Notes: generated by a model from the sequence alone, not told the origin. A stretch of 28,004 nucleotides of DNA from Rhodospirillaceae bacterium UBA3470 (GCA_002378125.1 DFRF01000112.1:10509-38512), one strand, 5' to 3'. Counted from the stretch's first letter, positions 1-8,187 are shown. Numbers and translations: made by a program.

Positions 1-414
1 GCGTTTAGCCAGCGGGCTGGCGAAAATCCTTTTACCGTTGGCTGTCGGCGGGGGTGCTGCCGCAGGCGCCGGTGCGGCGGGTGCCGGTTCCGCGGCGGGT
101 TTAGGCGGCGCGTCGGCGGCGGCTGGTGCCGGTGCGGTAGTGTCTATGCCGCCCATAACCGACGCGTCTTCGCCCTCTTCCAGGATGATGGCGATGGGTG
201 TGTTCACCGCAACGCCTTCGGTGCCGCCGGCGATCAGGATTTTACCAAGCACGCCATCGTCGATGGCTTCCACTTCCATGGTCGCTTTGTCCGTTTCGAT
301 CTCACAGAGCACGTCGCCTGACGAGATATCGTCCCCTTCGGCTTTGACCCAGTTGGCGATGGTGCCTTCGCTCATGGTTGGCGACAGGGCCGGCATGAGA
401 ATTTGAATAGGCAT
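1..414 (-). CDS. pdhC: Dihydrolipoamide acetyltransferase E2 of pyruvate dehydrogenase, N-terminal part (cut by window edge)
   Basis: This is the E2 core subunit of the pyruvate dehydrogenase complex, which carries acetyl groups on lipoyl-lysine and passes them to CoA in the cytoplasm. Only 138 codons are visible; the rest lies beyond base 1. Residues 1-85 form a lipoyl domain with the modified lysine at K43 in the ETDKATME motif. A Pro/Ala-rich linker follows (about residues 90-125). The last residues (KRIFASPLAKR) are the start of the peripheral E1/E3-binding domain, which identifies it as E2. The ATG at 414 has a purine-rich GGGGGAAAG site just upstream and lies 18 bp after the pdhB stop, so it is the third gene of pdhABC. 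The lipoyl domain is nearly the same as the one on PdhB. Confidence 0.95.
   Translation of the reverse strand, partial: MPIQILMPALSPTMSEGTIANWVKAEGDDISSGDVLCEIETDKATMEVEAIDDGVLGKILIAGGTEGVAVNTPIAIILEEGEDASVMGGIDTTAPAPAAADAPPKPAAEPAPAAPAPAAAPPPTANGKRIFASPLAKR
193..414 (-). repeat. Lipoyl-domain DNA repeat, copy in pdhC
   Basis: This 222-bp stretch aligns without gaps to 1552-1773 in pdhB, both counted back from the start codons. I count 71 of 85 identical residues in the encoded lipoyl domains, and the DNA is also close. It is a within-operon domain duplication. Confidence 0.85.
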
Positions 415-432
415 GATCTTTCCCCCGTTCCC

Positions 433-1773
433 TCAGGCCGCATAGCTAACGGCTTTCGCCGCGGTGATAATCTTATCAGCGTTTGGAAGAGCTAACGCCT
501 CCAGATTCGCTGCGTAGGGCATGGGTACATCCTCGCCCGCGACCCGGTGCACGGGTGCATCCAGGAAGTCGAAAGCCGCTTCCATCATCTGCGCTGCAAT
601 TTCGGAGCCGATACCGCATGCGGCCCAGCCTTCCTCCACGGTGATCAAGCGATTGGTCTTCTGCACGGATTGGATGATGGTGTCGATGTCTAAGGGGCGA
701 ATGGAGCGCAGGTTGATGACCTCCGCGTCGATCCCTTCTTCCGCCAGCCTCGCCGCCGCGTCCAGGGCATAGCTGACGCAAATGGAGAAGGCGACAATAG
801 TGACGTCGGACCCCGATTTTTCAACCTTGGCCTTGCCGATCGGCACGACGAAGTCCGGATCATCTGGCACGGCAAAGCTTTGGCCGTACATGATCTCGTG
901 CTCCAGGCAGATCACCGGATTCGGGTCGCGGATGGCGGCCTTCAGGAGGCCCTTGGCGTCCTCACCGGACCAGGGTGCGATCACCTTGAGGCCCGGAATA
1001 TGGGCATACCAAGATGCATAACACTGGGAGTGCTGGGCGGCGACCCGGGCGGCGGCGCCATTGGGACCTCGGAATACCATGGGCGCACCCATCTGGCCGC
1101 CGGACATGTAAAGCGTCTTGGCGGCCGAATTGATGATCTGATCGACGGCCTGCATGGCGAAGTTGAAGGTCATGAACTCGACGATGGGCTTCAGGCCGCC
1201 GAAGGCCGCACCAACGCCGAGGCCGGTGAAGCCGTGTTCGGTGATCGGTGTATCTATGACGCGCTTGTCGCCGAACTCTTCCAAAAGGCCCTGCGAGACC
1301 TTGTAGGCACCCTGGTATTGGGCGACTTCCTCACCCATCAGGAACACCGTGTCGTCGGTACGCATTTCTTCAGCCATGGCATCGCGAAGGGCTTCGCGGA
1401 CGGTCATCTCCGTGGTCGAGCCGGTGTATTCCGGCTCGGTCGCGTCAGTTGCAGCGATGGATGCGACGGCAGCCGGTTCCGGAGTGGACGCCGGGGCCGT
1501 CGTAAAGCTGTCGGTCGCTGAGGTGTCCTCGCCTTCTTCCAGGATCACCGCGATGGGTGTGTTTACCGCGACGCTCTCGGTGCCAGCGGCAATCAAAATC
1601 TTACCCAGCACGCCCTCGTCCACGGCTTCCACTTCCATGGTTGCCTTGTCCGTCTCGATCTCACAGAGCACATCGCCGGAGACCACCTTGTCGCCTTCGG
1701 TCTTCATCCAGTTGGCGATTGTACCCTCGGTCATGGTCGGCGACAGGGCCGGCATAAGTACTTGAATAGCCAT
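433..1773 (-). CDS. pdhB: Pyruvate dehydrogenase E1 component, beta subunit with fused lipoyl domain
   Basis: E1 beta pairs with PdhA to decarboxylate pyruvate with thiamine diphosphate and to acetylate lipoyl groups. The protein is 446 aa. Residues 1-85 are a lipoyl domain (K43 in ETDKATME), then a short Ala/Pro/Thr linker, then the transketolase-type pyrimidine-binding domain (from about residue 122, EMTVREALRDAMAEEM) and the C-terminal transketolase domain (VEEGWAACGIGSEIA). A lipoyl domain on E1 beta is a known trait of several alphaproteobacteria, and it makes this protein about 110 residues longer than an ordinary E1 beta. The start is an ATG preceded by AGGGAG. It lies 18 bp after pdhA, so co-transcription is very likely. 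Confidence 0.97.
   Translation of the reverse strand: MAIQVLMPALSPTMTEGTIANWMKTEGDKVVSGDVLCEIETDKATMEVEAVDEGVLGKILIAAGTESVAVNTPIAVILEEGEDTSATDSFTTAPASTPEPAAVASIAATDATEPEYTGSTTEMTVREALRDAMAEEMRTDDTVFLMGEEVAQYQGAYKVSQGLLEEFGDKRVIDTPITEHGFTGLGVGAAFGGLKPIVEFMTFNFAMQAVDQIINSAAKTLYMSGGQMGAPMVFRGPNGAAARVAAQHSQCYASWYAHIPGLKVIAPWSGEDAKGLLKAAIRDPNPVICLEHEIMYGQSFAVPDDPDFVVPIGKAKVEKSGSDVTIVAFSICVSYALDAAARLAEEGIDAEVINLRSIRPLDIDTIIQSVQKTNRLITVEEGWAACGIGSEIAAQMMEAAFDFLDAPVHRVAGEDVPMPYAANLEALALPNADKIITAAKAVSYAA
1552..1773 (-). repeat. Lipoyl-domain DNA repeat, copy in pdhB
   Basis: Partner of the 193-414 copy, in the same orientation and about 1.36 kb away. Both copies keep the lipoylation motif with K43. 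Confidence 0.85.
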
Positions 1774-1791
1774 GTGTCTAACTCCCTGTCC

Positions 1792-2829
1792 TTATGCGTC
1801 GACTAAGACGTCGGTATAGAGCTCGGACGGGTCCGGCTCGGGGCTTTGCTGGGAAAACTCGGCGGCGGCTGTGACAATGGCCTTCGCCTCTTTATCCATA
1901 TCCTTGAGTTCGTCCTCTCTGGCGGCCCTGGCCGCCGCGATTTTGTCGCGTAGGAGCTCGATGGGATCGCTTTCGGAGCGCACCTTGGAGACCTCTTCCT
2001 TGGTGCGGTACTTGGCCGGGTCAGACATGGAATGGCCACGGTAGCGATAGGTTTTCATTTCCAAGATGTATGGGCCCTTGCCAGCGCGGCACCAAGCGGC
2101 CGCTTCTTCGGCCGCCGCGCGCACCTCCAGGACGTCCATGCCGTTCACCTGGGCACCCGAGATTCCGAAGGACTCGCCCCTTTTGTATAGCTCGGTGACC
2201 GCCGAGGCACGTTCGATGGAGGTGCCCATGCCGTACTTGTTGTTCTCGATTACATAGATAACCGGCAGGTCCCAGAGGCTGGCCATATTAAAGGCCTCAT
2301 AGATTTGGCCCTGGTTTATGGCGCCATCGCCGCAGTAGGCGTGACAGACGCCGCCGTCCCCTTTGTATTTCGATGCGAATGCGAGGCCCGTGCCGATGGG
2401 CATCTGGGCGCCGACGATGCCGTGACCGCCGTAGAAGTTTTTTTCGCGGCTGAACATGTGCATGGAGCCGCCCTTGCCCTTGGAATAGCCGCCCTGGCGT
2501 CCTGTAAGCTCCGCCATGACGCCTTTCGCGTCCATGCCGCAGGCCAACATATGGCCATGATCGCGGTAGCTGGTGACAACCGTATCGTTCTTGCCGGCTG
2601 TGGCCTGCATGCCGACGACAACGGCCTCCTGGCCGATGTAGAGATGGCAGAACCCGCCGATCAACCCCATCCCATACAACTGGCCCGCTTTTTCTTCGAA
2701 ACGGCGGATCAAAAGCATATCCTTATAATACGAAAGCAGTTCGTCGTTGGTGGCGATGGGCACGGCCTTTTTGGCGGCTGGCTTTTTGCGGGCCGCGCGT
2801 TTCGGTCTGGATTTGGGTTTGATTGCCAT
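1792..2829 (-). CDS. pdhA: Pyruvate dehydrogenase E1 component, alpha subunit
   Basis: E1 alpha binds thiamine diphosphate and, with PdhB, catalyses the decarboxylation of pyruvate. The 345-aa protein has a Lys/Arg/Ala-rich N-terminal tail (residues 1-25), then the dehydrogenase E1 domain. The ThDP/Mg motif is clear (GDGAINQG to NNKYGMGTS), as is the YRYRGHSMSDP loop that corresponds to the regulated phosphorylation loop of mitochondrial E1. The open frame runs on upstream to 2928, but I chose the ATG at 2829 because GGGGGAC lies just before it and the longer version adds residues unlike the family. First gene of pdhABC. The AT-rich spacer upstream is the natural place for its promoter. Confidence 0.96.
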   Translation of the reverse strand: MAIKPKSRPKRAARKKPAAKKAVPIATNDELLSYYKDMLLIRRFEEKAGQLYGMGLIGGFCHLYIGQEAVVVGMQATAGKNDTVVTSYRDHGHMLACGMDAKGVMAELTGRQGGYSKGKGGSMHMFSREKNFYGGHGIVGAQMPIGTGLAFASKYKGDGGVCHAYCGDGAINQGQIYEAFNMASLWDLPVIYVIENNKYGMGTSIERASAVTELYKRGESFGISGAQVNGMDVLEVRAAAEEAAAWCRAGKGPYILEMKTYRYRGHSMSDPAKYRTKEEVSKVRSESDPIELLRDKIAAARAAREDELKDMDKEAKAIVTAAAEFSQQSPEPDPSELYTDVLVDA

Positions 2830-2936
2830 TATGTCCCCCGGATGGTTGACGTGGACCACATCGTGCGCCCTGCCGGCGTCATCGATGATTTCCGTTAACC
2901 TAATAGAGACACGTTTTGAGATCAACAATTCTTGGT

Positions 2937-3012
2937 ATAATTAAATTACTGTTTTATATAACTTTTTATTATTTTAACTGTTTTTTGATTAATATTTATC
3001 TTTTTTAATTTG
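2937..3012. other. Very AT-rich intergenic spacer, likely upstream control region of pdhABC
   Basis: Bases 2941-3000 contain only 7 G or C in 60, against a clearly GC-rich surrounding sequence. It lies between the end of the ABM gene and pdhA, both on the minus strand. Runs of A/T of this kind often act as UP elements, bent DNA or nucleoid-protein sites. I could not fix a convincing -35/-10 pair; on the minus strand a weak TTGATC with a poor -10 lies nearer pdhA. No GC-rich terminator hairpin is visible here. Confidence 0.4.
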
Positions 3013-3366
3013 CTAAGCGGCGTTGATCATCGGGGTCATACTGGTCTCAGCGCCGTCGTCCAGCCACTGCCACATGCAGCCTTTGCTGGCGAGACAGTCT
3101 TTGAGCTGTACGCGATGCGGTAGCAAGCCGCGGGCCGTCTTCTCCCACGCCTTCATAGTGTGATAGTCCTTCCAGAAGACGATCCGCACGCGCCGGTTTT
3201 CGGCCGCGTCGTCGTCACGGAACCCGACAAAACCGGTTAGCATCATGGCCAGGGACAGCATAATCGAGATGGCTTCCGAATGGAGGCCTTCATCAGAGCC
3301 TTGGGGCGCAGATAAATAGAGTGCCGTATAGAATGGTGGTTTTTCAAGATCAGCGAGCGTGTTCAT
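3013..3366 (-). CDS. ABM-fold (dimeric alpha/beta barrel) protein, second of a tandem pair
   Basis: A 117-aa cytosolic protein of the antibiotic biosynthesis monooxygenase/ferredoxin-like barrel type. The pattern GFVGFRDDDA, then RIVFWKDYHTMKAWEK and LLPHRVQ, matches the fold's usual strand-loop-helix signature (GFxGxE, xYWxxxxxxxxW, H). It shares the opening LEKPPFYTALYL with the LKPPFIAAIML of the gene before it, so the two are paralogues. I chose the ATG at 3366: it has GCGGAG about 10 bases upstream, whereas the longer frame to 3417 would need TTG. It overlaps the upstream gene by 17 bp, which suggests translational coupling. Family members range from monooxygenases to haem-degrading enzymes and decarboxylases, so the reaction is unknown. 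Confidence 0.75.
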   Translation of the reverse strand: MNTLADLEKPPFYTALYLSAPQGSDEGLHSEAISIMLSLAMMLTGFVGFRDDDAAENRRVRIVFWKDYHTMKAWEKTARGLLPHRVQLKDCLASKGCMWQWLDDGAETSMTPMINAA

Positions 3367-3802
3367 AACCCAATAACTCCGCAATGGTTGGAAATGCTTT
3401 GAAAACCTGTGATCCAAGACCGAACCCGTGGGCTTTGGCCGTGGAAGGAATGGCGCGTTCCGGCGCCAATAATTGTTTGGAGGGCATCACCGGTTCCTCG
3501 ACGTTGGAAACACGGAATTTGCAGGCGAGCTCCAGAGCCAGGCCGTCAAACACGCGCGCCACGTGCTCGCTGCCGGCCTTGCGCCAGCCGATGAAGCAAG
3601 TTTGGTTGCGCCAATAAGAGATGGAGATCCAGCGGTCCTGGTCATCGCGGGTGGTCTCAAGGCCAAGGAAACCCTCCTGCGCTGGCGCGATGGACACCAA
3701 TTCGTCGCTGGGCGACGGTCCGTCGTTCCCGCCGGCTTGAACGGTGTCCAACATAATTGCCGCGATGAAGGGTGGCTTCAGGTTCTCTGCAATGGTTTTC
3801 AT
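3350..3802 (-). CDS. ABM-fold (dimeric alpha/beta barrel) protein, first of a tandem pair
   Basis: A 150-aa cytosolic protein. The core (about residues 5-100) shows the ABM signature: EGFLGLETTRD, then WISISYWRNQ, FIGWRKAGSEHVAR. The stretch after residue 100 is family-atypical and may be an extra helix. Its start codon shares one base with the ftsB stop (TAATG), and its end overlaps the next ABM gene, so ftsB and the two ABM genes read as one coupled operon. ABM folds usually act as dimers on aromatic or haem-like substrates, but no catalytic residue can be assigned. Two different ABM paralogues could form a heterodimer; that is inference. Confidence 0.78.
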   Translation of the reverse strand: MKTIAENLKPPFIAAIMLDTVQAGGNDGPSPSDELVSIAPAQEGFLGLETTRDDQDRWISISYWRNQTCFIGWRKAGSEHVARVFDGLALELACKFRVSNVEEPVMPSKQLLAPERAIPSTAKAHGFGLGSQVFKAFPTIAELLGYEHAR

Positions 3803-4149
3803 TATTGGCTCCTTTCTGGAGTTGCATGTTCCGCGACCTGGGGATCGAGGATGACGAGTTCGTCGGGATGACCGAAATTCAGCATCAGCCGCGCGCGTTC
3901 ATCGAGCATGTCGGGATCAAGGCTTTCGGGATGCAGAAGCCGGACCGTGTTTTCCAAGTACTGGCGCTCGGCGGCCAGGGCCTTTGCCGTGGCCTCCACT
4001 TTCACCACCTGCTGACGCAACTGCACCCAGGCGATTAACCCGCGATCGCCGTGGAAGACGTGGAAAACAAAATAAAATGTGGCTGAGACGCCAAGAAACG
4101 AAACAGACACCCGCCGAATTCTTCGGCGCAGTGAATGTGAAAATGTCAT
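3802..4149 (-). CDS. ftsB: Septum formation initiator / FtsB-like cell division protein
   Basis: A small inner-membrane protein of the divisome; FtsB joins FtsL and FtsQ and helps activate septal peptidoglycan synthesis. The 115-aa sequence has a basic cytoplasmic tip (HSLRRRIRR), one membrane segment (about residues 15-33), a periplasmic coiled coil (about 42-72, LRQQVVKVEATAKALAAERQ) and a C-terminal domain with ARLMLNFGHPDELVI, typical of alphaproteobacterial members. The ATG at 4149 is preceded by GGAAGAAGG. Location between eno and pdhA is the usual alphaproteobacterial setting, which supports the call despite low sequence conservation in the family. Here accessory genes separate it from both neighbours. 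Confidence 0.9.
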   Translation of the reverse strand: MTFSHSLRRRIRRVSVSFLGVSATFYFVFHVFHGDRGLIAWVQLRQQVVKVEATAKALAAERQYLENTVRLLHPESLDPDMLDERARLMLNFGHPDELVILDPQVAEHATPERSQ

Positions 4150-4203
4150 TTAACCGCGGACCTTCTTCCTGGGTTACCAGTCAGTTGTCCACAGTCCCTT
4201 ACA

Positions 4204-4227
4204 AACCCATCGTTGAAACTATGGGTT
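4204..4227. repeat. Small inverted repeat between the Mo-hydroxylase gene and ftsB
   Basis: A perfect 7-bp inverted repeat, AACCCAT and ATGGGTT, with a 10-base loop. There is no T-run after it on either strand, so it is a poor intrinsic terminator. It could be an operator for the ftsB promoter or a weak RNA hairpin. Confidence 0.3.
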
Positions 4228-4243
4228 ATCTGTTAACGGATCG

Positions 4244-6544
4244 TTACCGTAGGGCGTGAATGGCCCGCCAAATGGTCTCCGATGTAGCTGGCATTTCGAT
4301 ATGATCGATCCCCAGTGGCGCTAGGGCATCCAGGATTGCGTTCATGATTGTTTGTGGCGCGACGATGGCCCCAGCCTGGCCCGAGCCCTTGACGCCCAGG
4401 GGATTGGCGTCGGTCGACAGACCGTCCTCTAGATTGATCTCTAGGGTTGGCAAATCGTGCGCTGCCGGCAGGACGTAGTCCATCATGGTGCCGGTGATTA
4501 ATTGGCCCGACGCGTCGTCGTAAACGGCGTGTTCGGCGACAGCCTGGCCGATGCCCTGGGCGATGCCGCCGCGAACTTGGCCGATGATGAGCTTGGGATT
4601 GAGCACCCGCCCGTAATCCTCGGCTGTGACATAGCGGAGGATTTCCAAGCGTCCCGTTTCTGGGTCAATTTCCACCTCCGCGGCATGGCAGCCATTGGGA
4701 AAGGTGAACGGCACGTCCTCCACCTTGGCGAAGGTGTCGAGCCCGCTCCCACAGGGGTCCCGGTTGCGGGCCGTCGCGGCAACTTCCTCCAATGCGATGG
4801 AGGCGCGCCCCCCGGCGCTTTGAAAGATGCCGTCGGCGAATGCCAGGGCATCTGCGTCCGTCTGCAGCAACTCGGCGGCAACGGCGCGGGCCTTTGTCAG
4901 CACTTTGTTCATGGTTTCGATCAGGGCGCCGCCGCCCATGTGCATCGACCGGGCGCCGCCATGACCATAACCCATGCGGGTCGCGTCCGTATCGGCGTGA
5001 ATGTAGACGAAGGTCTCAATGGGCAAACCAAAATGATCCGCGGCAATCTGTGCGTAAGTAGTCTCATGGCCCTGGCCATTGGATTCCGTGCCGACCCGGA
5101 GTTCGATCCGTCCATCAGCGCGGAAACGAACCTCGGCCCCCTCCTCCGGAATCGAACGTGCGGTTTCCAAGAAACAGGCTACGCCCAACCCGCGCAACTT
5201 GCCGCGGGATCGGGCTTCCGCGCGGCGGATATCGAACCCGGCCCGGTCGATCCGGTTGGCCGCGTCATCGATGTTGGTGCCGAAGCGGCCACCGTCGATG
5301 GTGATGCCGAGGGAGGATGTATAAGGAAATTCTGTAATGGCGTTGCGCCGACGCAAGTCCACCGGGTCAAAGCCCAGTCGCCGGGCCGCCACTTCGACGA
5401 TCCGCTCCATCAGGAAATTGGCTTCCGGTTTACCGGCGCCCCTGTAAGCGTCCACGGGCGCAGTGTTAGTGAACACGCCGCGCACGTCCATGAATACGTG
5501 CGGCACGTTATAGATACCGCCCATCGCCGTGGGTGCCGATTTGGTTGGGATGTTGGGGGCGACGGACGACAGGTATGCTCCCATGTTGGACACGATGTCT
5601 GCCTCTAATGCGAGAAACCGGCCTTCTGCGTCCAGACCTAGGCGCGCCGAGACACGCATGTCCCGTCCGTGGGCGGCAGCGGAGAAGTCCTCGGCGCGAT
5701 CAGCTACCCACTTAATTGGCCGGCTCATGCGTTTCGCCGCCCAGAGCAGTAGGACCCATTCCGGATAGATGAAGTTCTTCAGCCCAAACCCGCCGCCCAC
5801 GTCCGGCGCTTTCAGGTGGAATAGATCTGCGGGCAGATCAAACACTTTAGACAATTCAGCCTTGATCCCGTGAAGGCCCTGACCAGTAAATGTTAGGGTG
5901 TAGCGGTCGCTATCTGGGTCGTATTCGCCAAGGCCGGCCCGTGGTTCCATGGGCGCGGCACTGACCCGGTTGTTGACTAGGTCCAACTCGACCACATGCG
6001 TCGCCTCCGCCAACTTGGTGCGGGTATCGTCGGCCTTGCCGGCCTGGAATCGAAACGCCAGGTTGCCTGGCGCTTCCGGCCAGATCTGCGGTGCGCCCTT
6101 GTTCAGGGCGGCTATTGGGTCCGTGACGGCATCGAGGGGTTCAAACTCGGCATCGATCAACTCGGCTGCTTCGACTGCGGCGGATAGGCTTTCGGCGACA
6201 ACTAAGGCGAAGATATCACCCACCTGACGGACCCGCCCGCGAGCCAACGCTCGGCGCGGTGGGATGATTAACGGCGAGACGGCGTCAAAGACCGCATTAC
6301 AGGGTAGCGGATTGAGTTTATCGGGCGCAAGATCGTGGTCAGTGAATACAGCGAGCACTCCGGGAACAGCACGTGCCGCCGCGGTATCTATGCGCATGAT
6401 AACAGCATGCGCGTGATCGGAGCGGACCATGACCGCGTGCAGTTGGTGATCGGCATGGAGGTCGGCGCTAAATTTCGCCGCGCCAGTCAGGAAACGGGCG
6501 TCCTCTAAACGCGGTGTGAATGGCAGCGGGGATGTGTTAGGCAC
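4244..6544 (-). CDS. Xanthine dehydrogenase/CoxL-family molybdopterin-binding subunit, orphan
   Basis: Large subunit of a molybdenum hydroxylase, the part that binds the Mo-molybdopterin cytosine dinucleotide cofactor and the substrate. The N-terminus has the family opening (PRLEDARFLTG, start of the a/b hammerhead domain). Later come GGGFGLKNFIYPE, DAYRGAGKPE, ESNGQGHETTYAQIA and GHGGARSMHMGGGA, all cofactor-pocket motifs. AYRGAGK rather than AYRCSFR excludes a classical form I CO dehydrogenase. Near the end, the usual GEAG motif with the catalytic glutamate reads GQAG (Gln723). No ATG is available at the N-terminus; the GTG at 6544 gives 766 aa, a normal length, but its ribosome site is weak. 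No [2Fe-2S] or FAD subunit genes are nearby, so electron-transfer partners must be encoded elsewhere or be absent. Substrate unknown. Confidence 0.88.
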   Translation of the reverse strand: MPNTSPLPFTPRLEDARFLTGAAKFSADLHADHQLHAVMVRSDHAHAVIMRIDTAAARAVPGVLAVFTDHDLAPDKLNPLPCNAVFDAVSPLIIPPRRALARGRVRQVGDIFALVVAESLSAAVEAAELIDAEFEPLDAVTDPIAALNKGAPQIWPEAPGNLAFRFQAGKADDTRTKLAEATHVVELDLVNNRVSAAPMEPRAGLGEYDPDSDRYTLTFTGQGLHGIKAELSKVFDLPADLFHLKAPDVGGGFGLKNFIYPEWVLLLWAAKRMSRPIKWVADRAEDFSAAAHGRDMRVSARLGLDAEGRFLALEADIVSNMGAYLSSVAPNIPTKSAPTAMGGIYNVPHVFMDVRGVFTNTAPVDAYRGAGKPEANFLMERIVEVAARRLGFDPVDLRRRNAITEFPYTSSLGITIDGGRFGTNIDDAANRIDRAGFDIRRAEARSRGKLRGLGVACFLETARSIPEEGAEVRFRADGRIELRVGTESNGQGHETTYAQIAADHFGLPIETFVYIHADTDATRMGYGHGGARSMHMGGGALIETMNKVLTKARAVAAELLQTDADALAFADGIFQSAGGRASIALEEVAATARNRDPCGSGLDTFAKVEDVPFTFPNGCHAAEVEIDPETGRLEILRYVTAEDYGRVLNPKLIIGQVRGGIAQGIGQAVAEHAVYDDASGQLITGTMMDYVLPAAHDLPTLEINLEDGLSTDANPLGVKGSGQAGAIVAPQTIMNAILDALAPLGIDHIEMPATSETIWRAIHALR

Positions 6545-6740
6545 GATACAATTTAGAACCTCTCGCCGAAGCGAGTACCCAGGGTGTTCATGCTTTCCCT
6601 CGCGGCCATCGAACTGGCGGATCCTCGGGCTGCAAAGAGGGTGAAGATCAGAAACGGGACAAGATCTAAGCGCATCATAGCGTCTCCCTACCGCATGATC
6701 GCTTGTAACATTGGCGTTCCGTACTACGCCAGTAAATTGA

Positions 6741-8015
6741 CTAAGGTAAGATGGTCTGGCCGGCGTAGGCTGCCGCCGGGCCCAACAGCTCCTCAATGCG
6801 GATCAGTTGGTTGTACTTGGCCAAACGGTCCGAACGGCTGAGTGACCCTGTCTTGATCTGTCCGGCGTTGGTGGCCACAGCAATGTCGGAAATAGTTGTG
6901 TCCTCGGTTTCCCCGGAGCGGTGCGAGATAACCGCCGTGTAGTTGGCCTTGTGCGCCATTTCCACAGCCTCCAGGGTCTCGGACAGGGTGCCGATCTGGT
7001 TGACTTTAATAAGAATTGAGTTTCCAACCCCCTTCTCGATCCCGTCCGCGAGGCGCTTGGGGTTGGTGACGAACAGGTCATCGCCAACCAGTTGCACCCG
7101 GTCGCCAATCGCGTCCGTCAGCACTTTCCATCCATCCCAGTCGTCTTCGGCCAGGCCATCCTCAATAGAGATGATGGGATATTTCGACGTCAGGTCCGCG
7201 TAGTAGTCGACCATGCCGGCGGCATCCAATGTCTTGTCTTCGCCGGCCAGGATGTATTGGCCGTTCTTGAAAAATTCAGTGGATGCGGCGTCTAGGGCCA
7301 GCATGACGTCGTCACCCGGCTTATACCCGGCGCTTTCGATAGCCCTCATGATGAAGTCCAGTGCCTCGGTCGTGGAGCCGATATTCGGCGCGAAGCCGCC
7401 CTCGTCGCCGACGTTGGTGTTGTGGCCCGCATCGTGAAGGCCCTTCTTCAGTGTTTGGAAGATCTCCGAGCCCATGCGGATGCCGTCCGCGCAGGTGGTG
7501 CCACCCACAGGCATTACCATGAATTCTTGAAAGTCGATGGGATTGTCAGCGTGTTCGCCACCGTTGATGATGTTCATCATCGGTACGGGTAGGGTGTGAG
7601 CGAAGGCGCCGCCGATGTAGGCGTAAAAGGGCAAGCCAGCTTCTTCTGCGGCCGCTTTCGCGCAGGCCAGCGACACACCCAAAAGTGCGTTGGCGCCGAG
7701 GCGGCTCTTGTTTTCCGTACCGTCCAGTCCGATCATCGTTTGGTCGATGTGTAACTGGTCTTCCGCGTCGAAGCCGGAGATGGCGTCGAAGATTTCCCGG
7801 TTCACGGACTCGCATGCATTCAGCACGCCCTTGCCGCCGTAGCGGTCCTTGTCGCCGTCTCGAAGCTCCACAGCCTCGTGAGCGCCGGTGGACGCGCCCG
7901 ATGGCACCGCGGCGCGGCCGACGACGCCGGTTTCTAGCGTCACGTCGACTTCGACGGTGGGGTTGCCGCGGCTATCCAGGATCTCGCGGGCGAAAATATC
8001 AATGATGGCGGTCAT
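6741..8015 (-). CDS. eno: Enolase (phosphopyruvate hydratase)
   Basis: Converts 2-phosphoglycerate to phosphoenolpyruvate in glycolysis, in the cytoplasm. The 424-aa length is normal. Visible motifs: AREILDSRGNPTVEVDV at the N-terminus, SIEDGLAEDDWDGW (metal ligand region), the enolase signature ILIKVNQIGTLSET carrying the catalytic lysine, and SHRSGETEDTTI plus the C-terminal GSLSRSDRLAKYNQ. The frame is open to 8084, but the ATG at 8015 has AGGAG at good distance and matches the family start. Divergent from the ABC transporter upstream, with about 170 bp between start codons. Confidence 0.98.
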   Translation of the reverse strand: MTAIIDIFAREILDSRGNPTVEVDVTLETGVVGRAAVPSGASTGAHEAVELRDGDKDRYGGKGVLNACESVNREIFDAISGFDAEDQLHIDQTMIGLDGTENKSRLGANALLGVSLACAKAAAEEAGLPFYAYIGGAFAHTLPVPMMNIINGGEHADNPIDFQEFMVMPVGGTTCADGIRMGSEIFQTLKKGLHDAGHNTNVGDEGGFAPNIGSTTEALDFIMRAIESAGYKPGDDVMLALDAASTEFFKNGQYILAGEDKTLDAAGMVDYYADLTSKYPIISIEDGLAEDDWDGWKVLTDAIGDRVQLVGDDLFVTNPKRLADGIEKGVGNSILIKVNQIGTLSETLEAVEMAHKANYTAVISHRSGETEDTTISDIAVATNAGQIKTGSLSRSDRLAKYNQLIRIEELLGPAAAYAGQTILP

Positions 8016-8187
8016 GGAAGGCTCCTGAGCTTCGGGGTCAAGGGCGGATGCGAACCTCTTAGCGCTTGAGGCCCTGAGCGGCAAGCATCGCCTTCGCCAT
8101 AAATTATTTGATGATTGCGATTGGGCTTGGCGGTGTTTTTTTCATTTTGTCGTTGCGGCTTTGGCTCTGTCTGCCATACCTGGGCGT

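Noticed and set aside
880..1521. 213-codon open frame on the plus strand inside pdhB
   Set aside because: Antisense to well-conserved E1 beta sequence, with no known family features.
2305..2898. 197-codon open frame on the plus strand inside pdhA
   Set aside because: Antisense to the ThDP-binding part of E1 alpha; a shadow frame.
4204..4227. Inverted repeat as an intrinsic terminator of the Mo-hydroxylase gene
   Set aside because: The stem is only 7 bp with few GC pairs and no T-run follows on the minus strand.
4502..5608. Long open frame of 368 codons on the plus strand
   Set aside because: It is antisense to the Mo-hydroxylase gene, whose motifs are clear in the other strand; typical of GC-rich shadow frames, with no recognisable domain.
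4244..6544. Classical aerobic CO dehydrogenase large subunit
   Set aside because: The active-site loop reads AYRGAGK, not the AYRCSFR loop with cysteine of form I enzymes, and coxS and coxM are absent.
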